Shown here: piece after piece, positions 17,429 through 26,949 of the stretch
Position numbering within the stretch: the first letter of the stretch is position 1
Layout of the letters: each line of letters opens with the position of its first letter
Source of the DNA: Paraburkholderia hiiakae
Lineage (GTDB): Bacteria > Pseudomonadota > Gammaproteobacteria > Burkholderiales > Burkholderiaceae
Length of the DNA: 64,000 nucleotides
Assembly (NCBI RefSeq): GCF_904848665.1
Contig: NZ_CAJHCQ010000004.1
Coordinates: 186,001 to 250,000 of the forward strand
Direction: 5' to 3'
The notes under the pieces: generated by a model
The model's input: only the letters and a program-made list of their open reading frames with translations
The model's database searches: none
Told to the model about the DNA's origin: nothing
Made by a program: the position numbers and the translations under genes

Positions 17429-19078
17429 ATGACTCACGGTATTCGGGTGGCCAGCTTGTGTCTGTCGTTGGGACTGCTGGTAAGTGTCGTTGGATGTCAT
17501 GAAAACAAGCCAGCTGCTGAAGCACGACCTGCCGCGAACGTCGACGTGATCAATGTTGCGCTGCGCGACGTGCCCGTGGTTTTCGAGTACGTGGGGCAGA
17601 CGGAAAGCTCGCAGCAGGTCGAAATTCGCGCGCGCGTGAACGGTTTCCTCGAAAAGCGCGTGTATACGGAAGGCTCGCTGGTCCATGCGGGCGACGTCAT
17701 GTTCGTCATGGACCGCAAACCGTTCGAGGCCACGCTCGACGCCGCGAAGGCCGAGCTTGCGCAGCAACAAGCGCGGCTCCAAACGGCGCAGGCCAACCTC
17801 GCCCGCGTGCGTCCGCTGGCCGCGAAGAACGCCTTGAGCCAGAAGGATCTCGACGATTCGATCGGCCAGGAGCAGGCCGCCGCCGCCGCTGTCGAAGGGG
17901 CGAAGGCGAATGTCATTAGTGCTTCGCTCAATCTCGGCTATACGACGATCACAGCGCCGGTCACCGGTCTTTCGAGTTTCGCGAAGAGGCAGGATGGCTC
18001 GTATATTGATGCGGCCAATAGCCTGCTCACTTACGTGGCCAAGCTCGATCCCATGTGGATCAACTTCTCGCTCTCCGAGAACGAGATGCTCAACCTGCGC
18101 ACGCAAACGCAGAACGGCACGCTCAAGCTGCCGCCGGTGGGCAAGCTCGAAGCGGTGATCGTGCTCGCAGACGGCAGCATCTATCCGGAGCGCGGCCACA
18201 TTGCTTTCACCGACGCCTCGCTTAGCTCGGAAACCGGCACCTACCTGATTCGCGCCGCCATGCCGAACCCCACGGGGTCGCTGCGGCCCGGTCAGTTCGT
18301 GCGCATCAAGCTGCTGGGCGCGCAGCGCAGTTCGGCGGTGGCCGTGCCGCAGTCGGCGGTGCAGCAGGGGCCGCGCGGCGCGTATGTGTGGACCGTCGAC
18401 AAGGACGGTAAGGCGCAGCAGCGCGTGGTGGAAGCGGGCGAGTGGAACGGCAATGCCTGGGTGATCAAGTCGGGCTTGCATCCTGGCGATCATGTGGTCA
18501 TCGACAATACGCTGCGGCTCATGCCTGGTGCGCCGGTCAAGGCGAATCTCGTGGAGACGCCGTCCGCGGCGGTGAATATTGGCGCAGCGGCCGATGGGCA
18601 GGACAGCGGAGCAGGCGGCGGGGCGCAGGCGGGCGCGGCTGGGGCTTCCGGCCCGGCTGCGGCGAATGCGAGCCCGAGCGCGAACGCTCAGGCCAACGCG
18701 GGAACGAGCGCCGCTCAGCCGGCCGCTGCTTCCGGCGAATCCGACGTGTTGGGCGAACACACTGCGCTTTACTTCGCATCGGGCAGCGCGAGCCTCGACG
18801 CCCAGTCGGCCGACGCGCTCGCGGGCGTGGCGCGCCGTCTCGTCGCCGAGCCGGGCCTGCGCTTGGTGATTTCCGGCTACACCGATTCGACTGGCTCGCA
18901 AGCCGCGAACCAACGTCTCGCGGCCGCACGCGCGGCCACGGTGCGTGCGGCGCTGGTCGTGGCCGGCGTGAAAACCGAGCGCATCGAGATGCGCAAGCCG
19001 GCGCAGGTCGTCGCCAATGATCCGCCCGACAAATCCCGCCGCGTGGACGTCACGTTCTCGCCCGCTGCGGGAGGTTGA
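17429..19078 (+). CDS. RND efflux adaptor lipoprotein fused to an OmpA-like domain
   Basis: A 549-residue periplasmic adaptor (MFP). The N-terminal lipoprotein signal ends in VVGC (Cys23). The AcrA/MexA body (about residues 37-375) has the lipoyl part GQTESSQQVEIRARVNGFLEKRVYTEG, an alpha-hairpin and beta-barrel domains. A linker rich in Ala, Gly and Ser (about 375-438) follows. The C-terminal ~110 residues are an OmpA-like peptidoglycan-binding domain: ALYFASGSASLD, then SGYTDSTGS, then NQRLAAARAATV, with the Asp and Arg that contact diaminopimelate in OmpA conserved. Ordinary adaptors lack this domain. It is the first gene of an RND operon, 3 bp before the permease. Confidence 0.92.
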   Translation: MTHGIRVASLCLSLGLLVSVVGCHENKPAAEARPAANVDVINVALRDVPVVFEYVGQTESSQQVEIRARVNGFLEKRVYTEGSLVHAGDVMFVMDRKPFEATLDAAKAELAQQQARLQTAQANLARVRPLAAKNALSQKDLDDSIGQEQAAAAAVEGAKANVISASLNLGYTTITAPVTGLSSFAKRQDGSYIDAANSLLTYVAKLDPMWINFSLSENEMLNLRTQTQNGTLKLPPVGKLEAVIVLADGSIYPERGHIAFTDASLSSETGTYLIRAAMPNPTGSLRPGQFVRIKLLGAQRSSAVAVPQSAVQQGPRGAYVWTVDKDGKAQQRVVEAGEWNGNAWVIKSGLHPGDHVVIDNTLRLMPGAPVKANLVETPSAAVNIGAAADGQDSGAGGGAQAGAAGASGPAAANASPSANAQANAGTSAAQPAAASGESDVLGEHTALYFASGSASLDAQSADALAGVARRLVAEPGLRLVISGYTDSTGSQAANQRLAAARAATVRAALVVAGVKTERIEMRKPAQVVANDPPDKSRRVDVTFSPAAGG

Positions 19079-19081
19079 ACG

Positions 19082-22000
19082 ATGAAGTTCTCCCACTTTT
19101 TTATTGACCGACCGATTTTCGCGTCGGTCGTCTCGATCGTGCTCGTCGTCGCGGGTCTCGTGGCGATGTTCAACCTGCCGATCGCCCAGTTCCCGGACAT
19201 CGCGCCGCCGACCATCACGGTGAGCGCCACGTATCCGGGCGCAAGCGCCGATATCGTCGCGCAGAACGTGGCCGCGCCGATCGAGCAGCAGGTGAACGGC
19301 GCGGACAACATGATGTACATGAACTCGTCGAGTTCCTCGACGGGCAACATGACGCTCACGGTGTACTTCAATATCGGCACCGATCCGTCGCTCGCCCAGG
19401 TGGACGTGCAAAACCGTGTGAACCTCGCGTTGCCCTTCCTGCCCGATTCCGTGACGGCGCAAGGCGTGTCGGTGCAGAAGCGCTCCTCCGCGTTCATGAT
19501 GGTGATCGCGATCTATTCGCCCGATAACTCGTACGACGCGGCCTATGTGGCGAACTATGCGAACGTCTACGTGCTCGATGCGCTCAAGCGCATTCCGGGC
19601 GCGAACCAGGCGTCGATCTTCGGTTCTGCTGACTATGCGATGCGCGTGTGGCTCAAGCCCGACCGTATGGCGAAGCTCGGCATTACCGTGTCCGATGTGC
19701 AGAACGCGATCGCGCAGCAGAACCAGCAGTTCTCCGCGGGCCGCCTCGGCGCGGCGCCGACCAACAAGCCCGTGAACCAGACGTTCCCGGTGACGACGAA
19801 GGGCCGTCTCACCGAGCCCGCCGATTTCGACAACATCATCCTTCGCGCGGCGTCGGGTGACGCGGCGATCGTGCGCCTCAAGGACATTGGCCATGCGGAG
19901 CTCGGCGCGAAAGATTATTCGCTGCGCGGCCGCTACAACGGCAAGACGGCCACACTGCTCGCCGTGTATCAGCAACCGGGCGCGAATGCACTGCAAGTAG
20001 CCAAGCAGGTGCGCCAGACACTCGAGCAGTTGAACAAGAGTTTTCCGCCCGGTCTCAAGTATGAAGTCGCGCTCGATACGACCGAGTTTGTGCACGAGTC
20101 GATCAACGAGGTGGTCCATACCCTGCGCGATGCGGTGATTCTCGTGATCATCGTGGTGTACATCTTCCTGCAAAGTTTTCGGGCGACGCTCGTGCCGCTG
20201 CTCGCCGTGCCCGTGTCGATCATCGGCGCGTTCATCGGCATGTCAGCGTTCGGCTTTTCGATCAACATGCTCACCTTGTTCGGCATGGTGCTGGCCATCG
20301 GTATCGTGGTGGACGACGCGATCGTGGTGATCGAAAACGTCGAGCGCAACATGAGTGAGTTCAAGCTTCCACCAAAGGAAGCGGCCAAACGCGCGATGGA
20401 CGAAGTGAGCGGACCGGTGGTGGCGATCGTGCTGGTGCTGCTCGCGGTGTTCATACCAGTGGCGTTTCTCTCGGGGATCACGGGGCAACTCTACAAGCAG
20501 TTCGCCGTGACGATCGCAGTCTCGGTGGTGCTTTCGGGTATCGTCGCGCTCACGCTTTCGCCCGCGCTCGCGGCCATCCTGCTCAAACCGGGCGAGCACA
20601 AGAAGAACCGCTTTTTCCGCTGGTTCAATGAGAAGTTCGACAGCCTTACAGAGGGCTACGGCAGCTGGGTGCAAAGCGCGATACGACGCGTGGTGCTCTC
20701 CATCGGGTTGATCGTCGTGATGCTCATCGTAACGGTCGGCCTGTTCAGGCATATTCCATCGTCGTTCCTGCCCGTGGAGGATCAGGGCTATCTGTTCGGC
20801 GCGGTCGTGATGCCCGACGCGGCGAGCCTGGATCGCACGGGTGACCTCTCGAAAAAAGCGGAGGACTGGTTCGCGAAACAGCCTGCCGTGAGTTCGGTGG
20901 CGGCGCCGATCGGCTACAGCCTGATCGACTCGCAGTACAAGTCGAACGCGGGCACCCTGTTCGTCACGCTCAAGGGCTTCAAGGATCGCGGCGAGAATGG
21001 CACCGCGCAGGATTTGATCCGTGATGCCACCAAAGAATTCTCGACGTTCAAGGACGGCGTGGTCGTGCCGCTCAATCCACCATCGATCCCGGGCCTCGGC
21101 ACAACGGGCGGCTTCGAGTTCTGGCTGCAAAGCACCGGCGACGGCACCTATCAGCAGCTCGAAGACAAGGTGCGCCAGGTGATTGCGAAGGCGCGCCAGA
21201 ACCCGGCGCTGCGGGGCGTGAATTCCACCATCAACACGAATTCGCGCCAGTTGCTGGTGGAAGTGGACCGCGAGCGTGCGGAAACGCTCGGCGTTCCGGT
21301 TCAGGACATCTATACCGCACTCCAGACGATGTTCGGTTCCCTGTATGTGAGCCAGTTCCCGAAGGGCAGCCGCCTCTTCCAGGTGATCATCCAGGCCGAG
21401 CCGCAATACCGCTTGACCCCGGACGATATCCAGCAACTCTACGTGCGCAACCGCAACAACGACATGGTGCCGATCAAGGCCGTGACGACCTCGCGCTTCG
21501 TGCCTGGACCTGACATCGTGAACCGCTTCAATAACTTCCCGGCGGCGAAGATCACCGGCGACGCGGCGCCCGGCCACAGTTCGGGCGAGGCGATCGCGGC
21601 GATGGAACAAATCGCCAATGAAGTGCTGGGCGAGGGCTACAGCTTCGAATGGAGCGGGCAGGCGTACGAAGAGAAGAAGGCCGGCTCGACGGCGGCGCTC
21701 GTGTTCGGCTTCGCACTGCTGATGGTGTTCCTCATTCTCGCGGCGCAGTACGAGAAGTGGTCGCTGCCGGTTGGCGTGCTGCTCGCCGTGCCGTTCGCGA
21801 TCTTCGGGGCGCTGGTGGGCATCTTGTTGCGCGGCATGGAAAACGACGTGTACTTCCAGATCGGCTTGACCGTGCTGATCGCGCTCGCGGCGAAGAATGC
21901 CATTCTGATCTTCGAGTTCGCGGTTGAAATGCGCGAGAAGGAGAACATGTCGCCCTACGAGGCCGCGCTGCATGCCGCGAAACTGCGCTTGCGGCCGATC

Positions 22001-22246
22001 ATCATGACCTCGCTCGCGTTCATTCTGGGCTGCGTGCCGCTTGCCATCGCCAGCGGCGCATCGGCCGCGAGCCGGCGCTCGCTCGGCACCGGCGTGATCG
22101 CGGGCATGCTGGGCGCCACAGTGATCGCGCTCTTCTTCATTCCGATGTTCTTCTGGGGACTGGAAACGCTCTCGTCGCGCAAGAAGCCGGACGCCACGCC
22201 GCATGCCAGCACGCCCCCTGCGGCGCCGCCTTCGCAGGAGGGCTGA
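19082..22246 (+). CDS. RND multidrug efflux permease (HAE1 family)
   Basis: A 1054-residue inner-membrane proton-drug antiporter of the AcrB/MexB type with 12 transmembrane helices and two large periplasmic loops. Visible are the N-terminus FFIDRPIFASVVSIVLVVAGL, the TM4 proton-relay pair in GIVVDDAIVVIENVER, and the TM10 Lys in ALAAKNAILIFEFAVEMRE. Its length is normal. It follows the adaptor by 3 bp and precedes the outer-membrane channel by 3 bp, so translation is tightly coupled. Substrates are unknown. Confidence 0.94.
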   Translation: MKFSHFFIDRPIFASVVSIVLVVAGLVAMFNLPIAQFPDIAPPTITVSATYPGASADIVAQNVAAPIEQQVNGADNMMYMNSSSSSTGNMTLTVYFNIGTDPSLAQVDVQNRVNLALPFLPDSVTAQGVSVQKRSSAFMMVIAIYSPDNSYDAAYVANYANVYVLDALKRIPGANQASIFGSADYAMRVWLKPDRMAKLGITVSDVQNAIAQQNQQFSAGRLGAAPTNKPVNQTFPVTTKGRLTEPADFDNIILRAASGDAAIVRLKDIGHAELGAKDYSLRGRYNGKTATLLAVYQQPGANALQVAKQVRQTLEQLNKSFPPGLKYEVALDTTEFVHESINEVVHTLRDAVILVIIVVYIFLQSFRATLVPLLAVPVSIIGAFIGMSAFGFSINMLTLFGMVLAIGIVVDDAIVVIENVERNMSEFKLPPKEAAKRAMDEVSGPVVAIVLVLLAVFIPVAFLSGITGQLYKQFAVTIAVSVVLSGIVALTLSPALAAILLKPGEHKKNRFFRWFNEKFDSLTEGYGSWVQSAIRRVVLSIGLIVVMLIVTVGLFRHIPSSFLPVEDQGYLFGAVVMPDAASLDRTGDLSKKAEDWFAKQPAVSSVAAPIGYSLIDSQYKSNAGTLFVTLKGFKDRGENGTAQDLIRDATKEFSTFKDGVVVPLNPPSIPGLGTTGGFEFWLQSTGDGTYQQLEDKVRQVIAKARQNPALRGVNSTINTNSRQLLVEVDRERAETLGVPVQDIYTALQTMFGSLYVSQFPKGSRLFQVIIQAEPQYRLTPDDIQQLYVRNRNNDMVPIKAVTTSRFVPGPDIVNRFNNFPAAKITGDAAPGHSSGEAIAAMEQIANEVLGEGYSFEWSGQAYEEKKAGSTAALVFGFALLMVFLILAAQYEKWSLPVGVLLAVPFAIFGALVGILLRGMENDVYFQIGLTVLIALAAKNAILIFEFAVEMREKENMSPYEAALHAAKLRLRPIIMTSLAFILGCVPLAIASGASAASRRSLGTGVIAGMLGATVIALFFIPMFFWGLETLSSRKKPDATPHASTPPAAPPSQEG

Positions 22247-22249
22247 GCG

Positions 22250-23692
22250 ATGAAGACACGTTTGAATCGCACGCTGCGTCCCTTCGGGCTAATCGTCGCG
22301 ACGGCATGCCTTGGCGCTTGCGCGGTCGGGCCCGACTATCACCGTCCCACGGTCGAGACGCCGTCGACGTTTCGCTACGCCTCCCCGCAGGCGGAACCCG
22401 TCGACACCTCGCTCGACTGGTGGAGGCAGTTCAACGACCCGGTGCTCGACGACCTGGTCACGAAGGCGCTTGCGCAGAACAAGGATCTCTTGATTGCGGC
22501 GGCGCGCGTCGAGGAGTTCTACGGGCGTTACGTCGTGACGCGCGCGGGCCTTTTCCCGCAGGTTTCGGCGAATTTTGGCGCTGCGCGTAGTCGTGGCGTT
22601 CCGGCGCCTGGCTTCCCACCCGTGGTTGGCAACCAGGTGCAGTTGAACGGCGCGGTGTCCTGGGAACTCGATTTGTTCGGCCATTTGCGCAGGCTCACCG
22701 AAGCGGCGCGCGCCGATTATCTGAGCACGCAGTCCGCGCAGCAGGCCACACGCATTTCCATCATTGCGAACGTAGCCACGTCGTATGTGCAGCTGCGTGA
22801 CTTCGACAATCAGCTCGTCATCGCGCAGGACACGCTCGAAAGCCGCAAGGGCGCGCTCGATCTCTTCAACGAGCGCTACGCAGGCGGCGTCGTTTCGAGG
22901 TTGCAGGTGAGCCAGGCGCAGTCGGAGTATCAATCGGCGCAGACCTCTGTGTATTCGATCCAGCAGGAAATCGCGACCCAGGAAGACGCGATTTCGCTGC
23001 TGCTGGGCCAGAATCCGGGGCCGATTGCGCGCGGCAAGTCGATCACCGAGCTTACCGCGCCTGCCATTCCCGCTGGCTTGCCGTCGACGCTGCTGGAGCG
23101 CCGCCCCGATATTCTGCAGGCCGAACAAACGCTCATTTCGGCGAACGCATCCATCGGCGCAGCGCGCGCGCTGTATTTCCCGCAGATTTCGCTCACGGGA
23201 TTGTTCGGCGCGGCGAGCACGGCGCTCTCCGGGCTATGGACCGGCCCCGCGCGCGTCTGGTCGTTCGCGGGCGCGGTCACGCAGCCGATTTTCCAGGGCG
23301 GCGCGATTGCGGGTGGTGTGCATCAGGCCGAAGCCGTGCAGCAGGAAGCGCTCTTCAGCTACGAGCAGACGATCCAGCAGGCCTTCGCCGATGTCGAGAA
23401 TGCGCTCGTGGGCGTGGCGCGTACGCGCGATCAGCTGGATTCGACGACGCGTCAGGTGGCTGCACTCGTGGAATACACGTCAGTTGCGCGCGATCTCTAT
23501 GAGGGCGGCTACACGAGCTATCTGGAAGTGCTCGACGCGGAACGCAGCCTCTTCAATGCGCAATTGCAGCAGTCGTCGCTGCAGGACCAGGAACTCGCGC
23601 AGATCGTGAGCCTGTACAAGGCGCTCGGTTATGGCTGGACGCCGGCAGCGCCGCCGCCGGCGGCGGACAGCGCGAAGCCGTCGCAGTCTTGA
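22250..23692 (+). CDS. Outer-membrane efflux channel lipoprotein (NodT family)
   Basis: A 480-residue TolC/OprM-type channel that completes the tripartite pump. The lipoprotein signal peptide ends in CLGAC, followed by AVGPDYHRP, the usual NodT-family N-terminus. Two OEP repeats are visible (LVTKALAQNKDLLIAAARVEE; and LLERRPDILQAEQTLISANASIGAARALYFPQISLTG). The C-terminus is Pro/Ala-rich. The stop codon lies in the loop of an 11-bp hairpin that may end the operon transcript. Confidence 0.93.
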   Translation: MKTRLNRTLRPFGLIVATACLGACAVGPDYHRPTVETPSTFRYASPQAEPVDTSLDWWRQFNDPVLDDLVTKALAQNKDLLIAAARVEEFYGRYVVTRAGLFPQVSANFGAARSRGVPAPGFPPVVGNQVQLNGAVSWELDLFGHLRRLTEAARADYLSTQSAQQATRISIIANVATSYVQLRDFDNQLVIAQDTLESRKGALDLFNERYAGGVVSRLQVSQAQSEYQSAQTSVYSIQQEIATQEDAISLLLGQNPGPIARGKSITELTAPAIPAGLPSTLLERRPDILQAEQTLISANASIGAARALYFPQISLTGLFGAASTALSGLWTGPARVWSFAGAVTQPIFQGGAIAGGVHQAEAVQQEALFSYEQTIQQAFADVENALVGVARTRDQLDSTTRQVAALVEYTSVARDLYEGGYTSYLEVLDAERSLFNAQLQQSSLQDQELAQIVSLYKALGYGWTPAAPPPAADSAKPSQS

Positions 23693-23706
23693 ACCGCGAC
23701 GGCTTC
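23674..23706 (+). terminator. Hairpin spanning the stop of the RND operon
   Basis: GAAGCCGTCGC (23674-23684) pairs perfectly with GCGACGGCTTC (23696-23706); the TGA of the channel gene sits in the loop. Only a short pyrimidine stretch (ACTTC) follows, so termination efficiency is uncertain. Confidence 0.55.
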
Positions 23707-23777
23707 ACTTCGAGGTGGCGTGACTAGCGTGATCAGGGTCACGCAGGGCGAACCTGGCGCGGGCGCGCCGGTTCGCT

Positions 23778-23999
23778 TCATGGACTTTCCGAGTTGAGCC
23801 AGCGCAGCGATTGCGGAGCGGGCCGGGTGGCTTTCGCGGTTGGCACGGCTTTGGGCGCCGGCTTCGCGACTTTTTGCAACGGGATGGGCCGGGCGGCGTT
23901 GAGGGCGGCTGCATGGCCGCCGGTTTGCGCGAGCGCGACGGGGCTTGCCGACGCGAACGCGAGCAGCGCGGCGAACGTCAGGGCGTGGGGGCGAGTCAT
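23778..23999 (-). CDS. Small secreted protein, hypothetical
   Basis: A 73-residue product with a clear Sec signal peptide (MTRPHALTFAALLAFASASPVALAQ, cleavage after ALA), then a Lys/Pro/Ala-rich tail (PIPLQKVAKPAPKAVPTAKATRPAP). A good GGGAGAA ribosome-binding site lies just upstream. The function is unknown; it is probably a short periplasmic polypeptide. Confidence 0.55.
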   Translation of the reverse strand: MTRPHALTFAALLAFASASPVALAQTGGHAAALNAARPIPLQKVAKPAPKAVPTAKATRPAPQSLRWLNSESP

Positions 24000-24149
24000 C
24001 TGAGTTCTCCCGCGTGATCAAGCGGCAGGCGTTGGGTAAAAGGCCAGCGCTGCAAGCGGAAGTATGTTCCGAGGATAACCACCACGCGTCCATCATCTGA
24101 TGGAGAAACGCGTGGCTTGTGCGGCGAACCCCGCTTAACGGGTCCGGAT

Positions 24150-24515
24150 TCAGTCGGCGGGGCGGCGGTCGGCGAGCGCTCGTTCGCAGTCCTTGAGCAC
24201 TTGCAGGACGAGTTTCGCCTGGTAGTTCAGGTCGTCGGTGTCGAGAATCTCCTCGACGGCGTCGCGTGCCCAGACCGCGTCGACGAACCATGCGTGCTGC
24301 TGCGCGATGTCCTGCGCCATGGCGGCGAGCCGTGCAATGGCAAGCCAGTCGGCCTCTCGCGCGTGACGGTCGAGCCACTTGTGCGCCGCCTGGACGTGAA
24401 AGGCCGCGTTGGGCCAGGATTCGTTGAGATAGTAGGCCCCGAGGCTCCCGCAGGTGAGCCAGCAGAGCAGCTCCACGCGATCGCGCGGACTCAGATGGTG
24501 GCGTACATCACTCAT
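24150..24515 (-). CDS. Hypothetical helical protein
   Basis: A 121-residue protein I do not recognise. It is predicted mostly alpha-helical and soluble, rich in Ala, Leu, Trp and Asp (LLCWLTCGSLGAYYLNESWPNAAFHVQAAHKWLDRHA). There is no signal peptide. Codon usage resembles the neighbours. It stands alone between the small secreted gene and the ankyrin gene, all on the minus strand. Confidence 0.6.
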   Translation of the reverse strand: MSDVRHHLSPRDRVELLCWLTCGSLGAYYLNESWPNAAFHVQAAHKWLDRHAREADWLAIARLAAMAQDIAQQHAWFVDAVWARDAVEEILDTDDLNYQAKLVLQVLKDCERALADRRPAD

Positions 24516-24794
24516 GGCGACGCTCGCGAAAGTAACAGAGTTCGATTGACGGGTGCGTGCAGACTTTTCGAATCCGATGACAAAACGATATCACGGCTGG
24601 TGGAAAATCACCTGCCCCGCACTGACGCTGCACGCACGGGTGTCACATGGATAGCGTCGCCTGGCGGCGCGTTGTATGCAAACCAGGAGTGACACCAGGA
24701 AGGCGCATGCCGTTATGCGCTTTGCAGCGTTTCGCGTGCCTGCTTCCTGCCGCCGTTTTTCCGGCGCTCGATCGGGCCCCTTGAGCGACGCGCG

Positions 24795-25370
24795 CTACGC
24801 GCCCTTGCGGCCGTCTTTCCCGGCGAGTTGGGCGGCCGTGTCCACCGCGCCCATGGCGTTCGCCACGTCGAGCGCGGTGTTGCCCGCGGCGTCGTGCGCC
24901 GCCGGGTTCGCGCCGCGCGCGAGCAGCAGGTCGACGATATCGGAGCGGTTGAACATGGCGGCGATCATCAGCGCCGTGCGACCGTCAGGGGAGGCGCCTT
25001 CCACGTCGGCGCCACTTTCCAGAAGGGCGCTGATCACGTTGGCGTAACCCTTGAAGGCTGCGCCTGCGATCGGCGTTTGCCCGTTGTCGTTGCGCAGGTT
25101 GGGATCGGCGCCTCGCTGCACGAGCGCGCGCACGGCGGCCGCGTGACCGTGATAGCTCGCGAGCATCACGAGGCTGTCGCCTTTTTCGTTGCGCAGGTTC
25201 GGCGGCAGGCCCTGGTCGATCAGTGTGGCGAGCGTGTTGGCTTCGCCGCGGCGCGCGGTATCGAACACCTGGCGCGCGAACTCGACGAAACGCGGATCGA
25301 GTTCACCGTCGCCTTCCCCGGAACCGGACGAAGAGGACGAGGGTGCGGAAGGCGGCGCGCTGGCGGTCAT
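24795..25370 (-). CDS. Ankyrin-repeat protein
   Basis: A protein of about 191 residues. The N-terminal 20 residues are Ser/Pro-rich (SAPSSSSSGSGEGDGE). At least four ankyrin repeats follow: residues reading EKGDSLVMLASYHGHAAAV, NGQTPIAGAAFKGYANVIS, DGRTALMIAAMFNRSDIVD and AGNTALDVANAMGAVDTAA. The start is the ATG of MTASAPPSAPSS because AGGAGA precedes it; upstream in-frame residues are unsupported. No signal peptide; probably a cytoplasmic protein-protein interaction module. The partner is unknown. Confidence 0.85.
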   Translation of the reverse strand: MTASAPPSAPSSSSSGSGEGDGELDPRFVEFARQVFDTARRGEANTLATLIDQGLPPNLRNEKGDSLVMLASYHGHAAAVRALVQRGADPNLRNDNGQTPIAGAAFKGYANVISALLESGADVEGASPDGRTALMIAAMFNRSDIVDLLLARGANPAAHDAAGNTALDVANAMGAVDTAAQLAGKDGRKGA

Positions 25371-25486
25371 GGCAGTCTCCTGATTTGGATTGCGTATCGA
25401 TTCGGCGCAGCATGCCGCCGTCGAAGCCCGCTCATTGTCGCCGATCTTCGCGAGCCGCGAGGCCAAGGCGTCGCACGCACAGAATG

Positions 25487-25535
25487 AAAAAGGCGCTGCC
25501 CGAACCGCTAAAAAGCGGCCGGCGCAGCGCCTTCC
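25487..25535 (-). terminator. Rho-independent terminator of the AtoE-type gene
   Basis: Read on the minus strand, AAGGCGCTGC pairs with GCAGCGCCTT (25524-25533 with 25490-25499), with an inner CCGCT/AGCGG stem, and ends in a T-run (25487-25491). It lies 23 bp after the transporter stop. Confidence 0.85.
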
Positions 25536-25557
25536 TTCATGCGGAGACCGCGAACGC

Positions 25558-26949
25558 TCAGGGCACGAGCCAGAGCGCGGCGGCGTAGATCACGAGCGAC
25601 ACGGCGAACGTCACGGCGGTATAGCCCATCACGCGCTGAATGCGGATGCCCGCGATCGCGACGATCGGCACGGCCCAGAACGGCTGCAGCATGTTCGAGA
25701 CATTCTCGGCCATCGCCACGCCCATGGCGGTGCGCGGCACCGAGGCGTGCAGGCTCAGCGCGGCTGGCAGCACGAACGGGCCTTGCACGGCCCAGTGGCC
25801 GCCCGCGCTCGGCACGAGCAGCGTGATGATGAGCGAGCTGAGATAGCTCCAGAGCGGCAGCGAAAGCGGCGTGGCGATCGTGACGAAGGCCTTGGCGATC
25901 ATCGAGGCGAGGCCCGTGCCCTTCATCACGCCCATGATGCCGCCGTACACGGGGTACTGGAGCAGCATGGAGCCGGTCTGGCGCGAGGCGCGCCGAATGG
26001 CATTCGCGTAGGCGATGGGTGTGCGCTGCAGCGCGAGGCCGATCAGCAGGAAGATCAGGATCGTCGTGTTGATGTCGAGATCGAAACCCTTTTCGCTCCA
26101 TTCCATCGCGAGATAGCCCGCGCCGAGCACGATCAGCAGCAGCGTGCCGAGCATCGACTGTTCGAGGCGCGATGCGAACGAAGGCGTGCCGTTGCCGACG
26201 CGCGCGTGCGGATCGTCGCTGACGCCGGCATCGTTCGCTTCGGCTTCGGCCGCCTGTGCGAAGGGCGCCACGTGCTCCGGCTTCGGATGCATGCGGATGA
26301 AGACGAACGTCATCACGACCACGACGAGCACGGTCGGGATGAAGACGAACGGCGCGAACACTGTCTCGCTGAGCGGAATTACATGACCGGTCGCCTTTTC
26401 CACGAGATTGAGCGCGTTGCCATGCGAGGCTTGCGAGAGGGCGATTGAACTGGAGAGCCCGCTATTGCAGATCGACCATGCCGAATAGCTGCCGGCCACG
26501 AGCCACGCGAAATCCACGTTCACGCGCTTGGCGATTTCGCGCGAGAGCAGCGCGCCGACGATCAGGCCGAGGCCCCAGTTCAGCCAGGCCGCGATGGCGA
26601 CGACCGGAAACACCAGCAGCGCGGCGCGCGCCGGTGTTTGCGCCTTGGCCGCGAGTGCGCGCAGCACGCGCTGGATCACAGGCGCCTCGGCAATGGCATA
26701 GCCCGTGGCGAGGATCAGGATCATCTGCAGCGCGAAGCCGAGAATGCCGAACGTGCCTTCGTACCAGGAACTGAGCAGCGTGGGGAGATTCCCGTGCGGC
26801 GCGATCAGAAGCGCGAGCACCGCGACGAAGAAGGTGAGGCAGATGGACAGAACGAAGGGGTCGGGCATGACCCGCTCGAAAACATACACGAGGGCGGCGA
26901 CGACACCCTGGCGGGAATCGCGCGGTTCAGTCTGGAGGTCTCTTTTCAT
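25558..26949 (-). CDS. atoE: Short-chain fatty acid transporter (AtoE family)
   Basis: A 463-residue polytopic inner-membrane protein. The N-terminal ALVYVFERVMPDPFVLSICLTFFVAVLALL and the motif SWYEGTFGILGFALQMILILATGYAIAEAP match the AtoE/DcuC-like short-chain fatty acid permeases, which import acetoacetate or butyrate-type acids. No atoA, atoD or atoB genes are next to it, so it is a stand-alone transporter here. The symbol refers to the family; the true substrate is unproven. Its upstream region holds a pair of strong palindromes about 245-275 bp away. Confidence 0.82.
   Translation of the reverse strand: MKRDLQTEPRDSRQGVVAALVYVFERVMPDPFVLSICLTFFVAVLALLIAPHGNLPTLLSSWYEGTFGILGFALQMILILATGYAIAEAPVIQRVLRALAAKAQTPARAALLVFPVVAIAAWLNWGLGLIVGALLSREIAKRVNVDFAWLVAGSYSAWSICNSGLSSSIALSQASHGNALNLVEKATGHVIPLSETVFAPFVFIPTVLVVVVMTFVFIRMHPKPEHVAPFAQAAEAEANDAGVSDDPHARVGNGTPSFASRLEQSMLGTLLLIVLGAGYLAMEWSEKGFDLDINTTILIFLLIGLALQRTPIAYANAIRRASRQTGSMLLQYPVYGGIMGVMKGTGLASMIAKAFVTIATPLSLPLWSYLSSLIITLLVPSAGGHWAVQGPFVLPAALSLHASVPRTAMGVAMAENVSNMLQPFWAVPIVAIAGIRIQRVMGYTAVTFAVSLVIYAAALWLVP

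Noticed and set aside
17264..22204. Two long minus-strand frames opposite the RND operon (969 and 653 codons)
   Set aside because: They are antisense shadows of the adaptor and permease genes, low complexity and without family resemblance.
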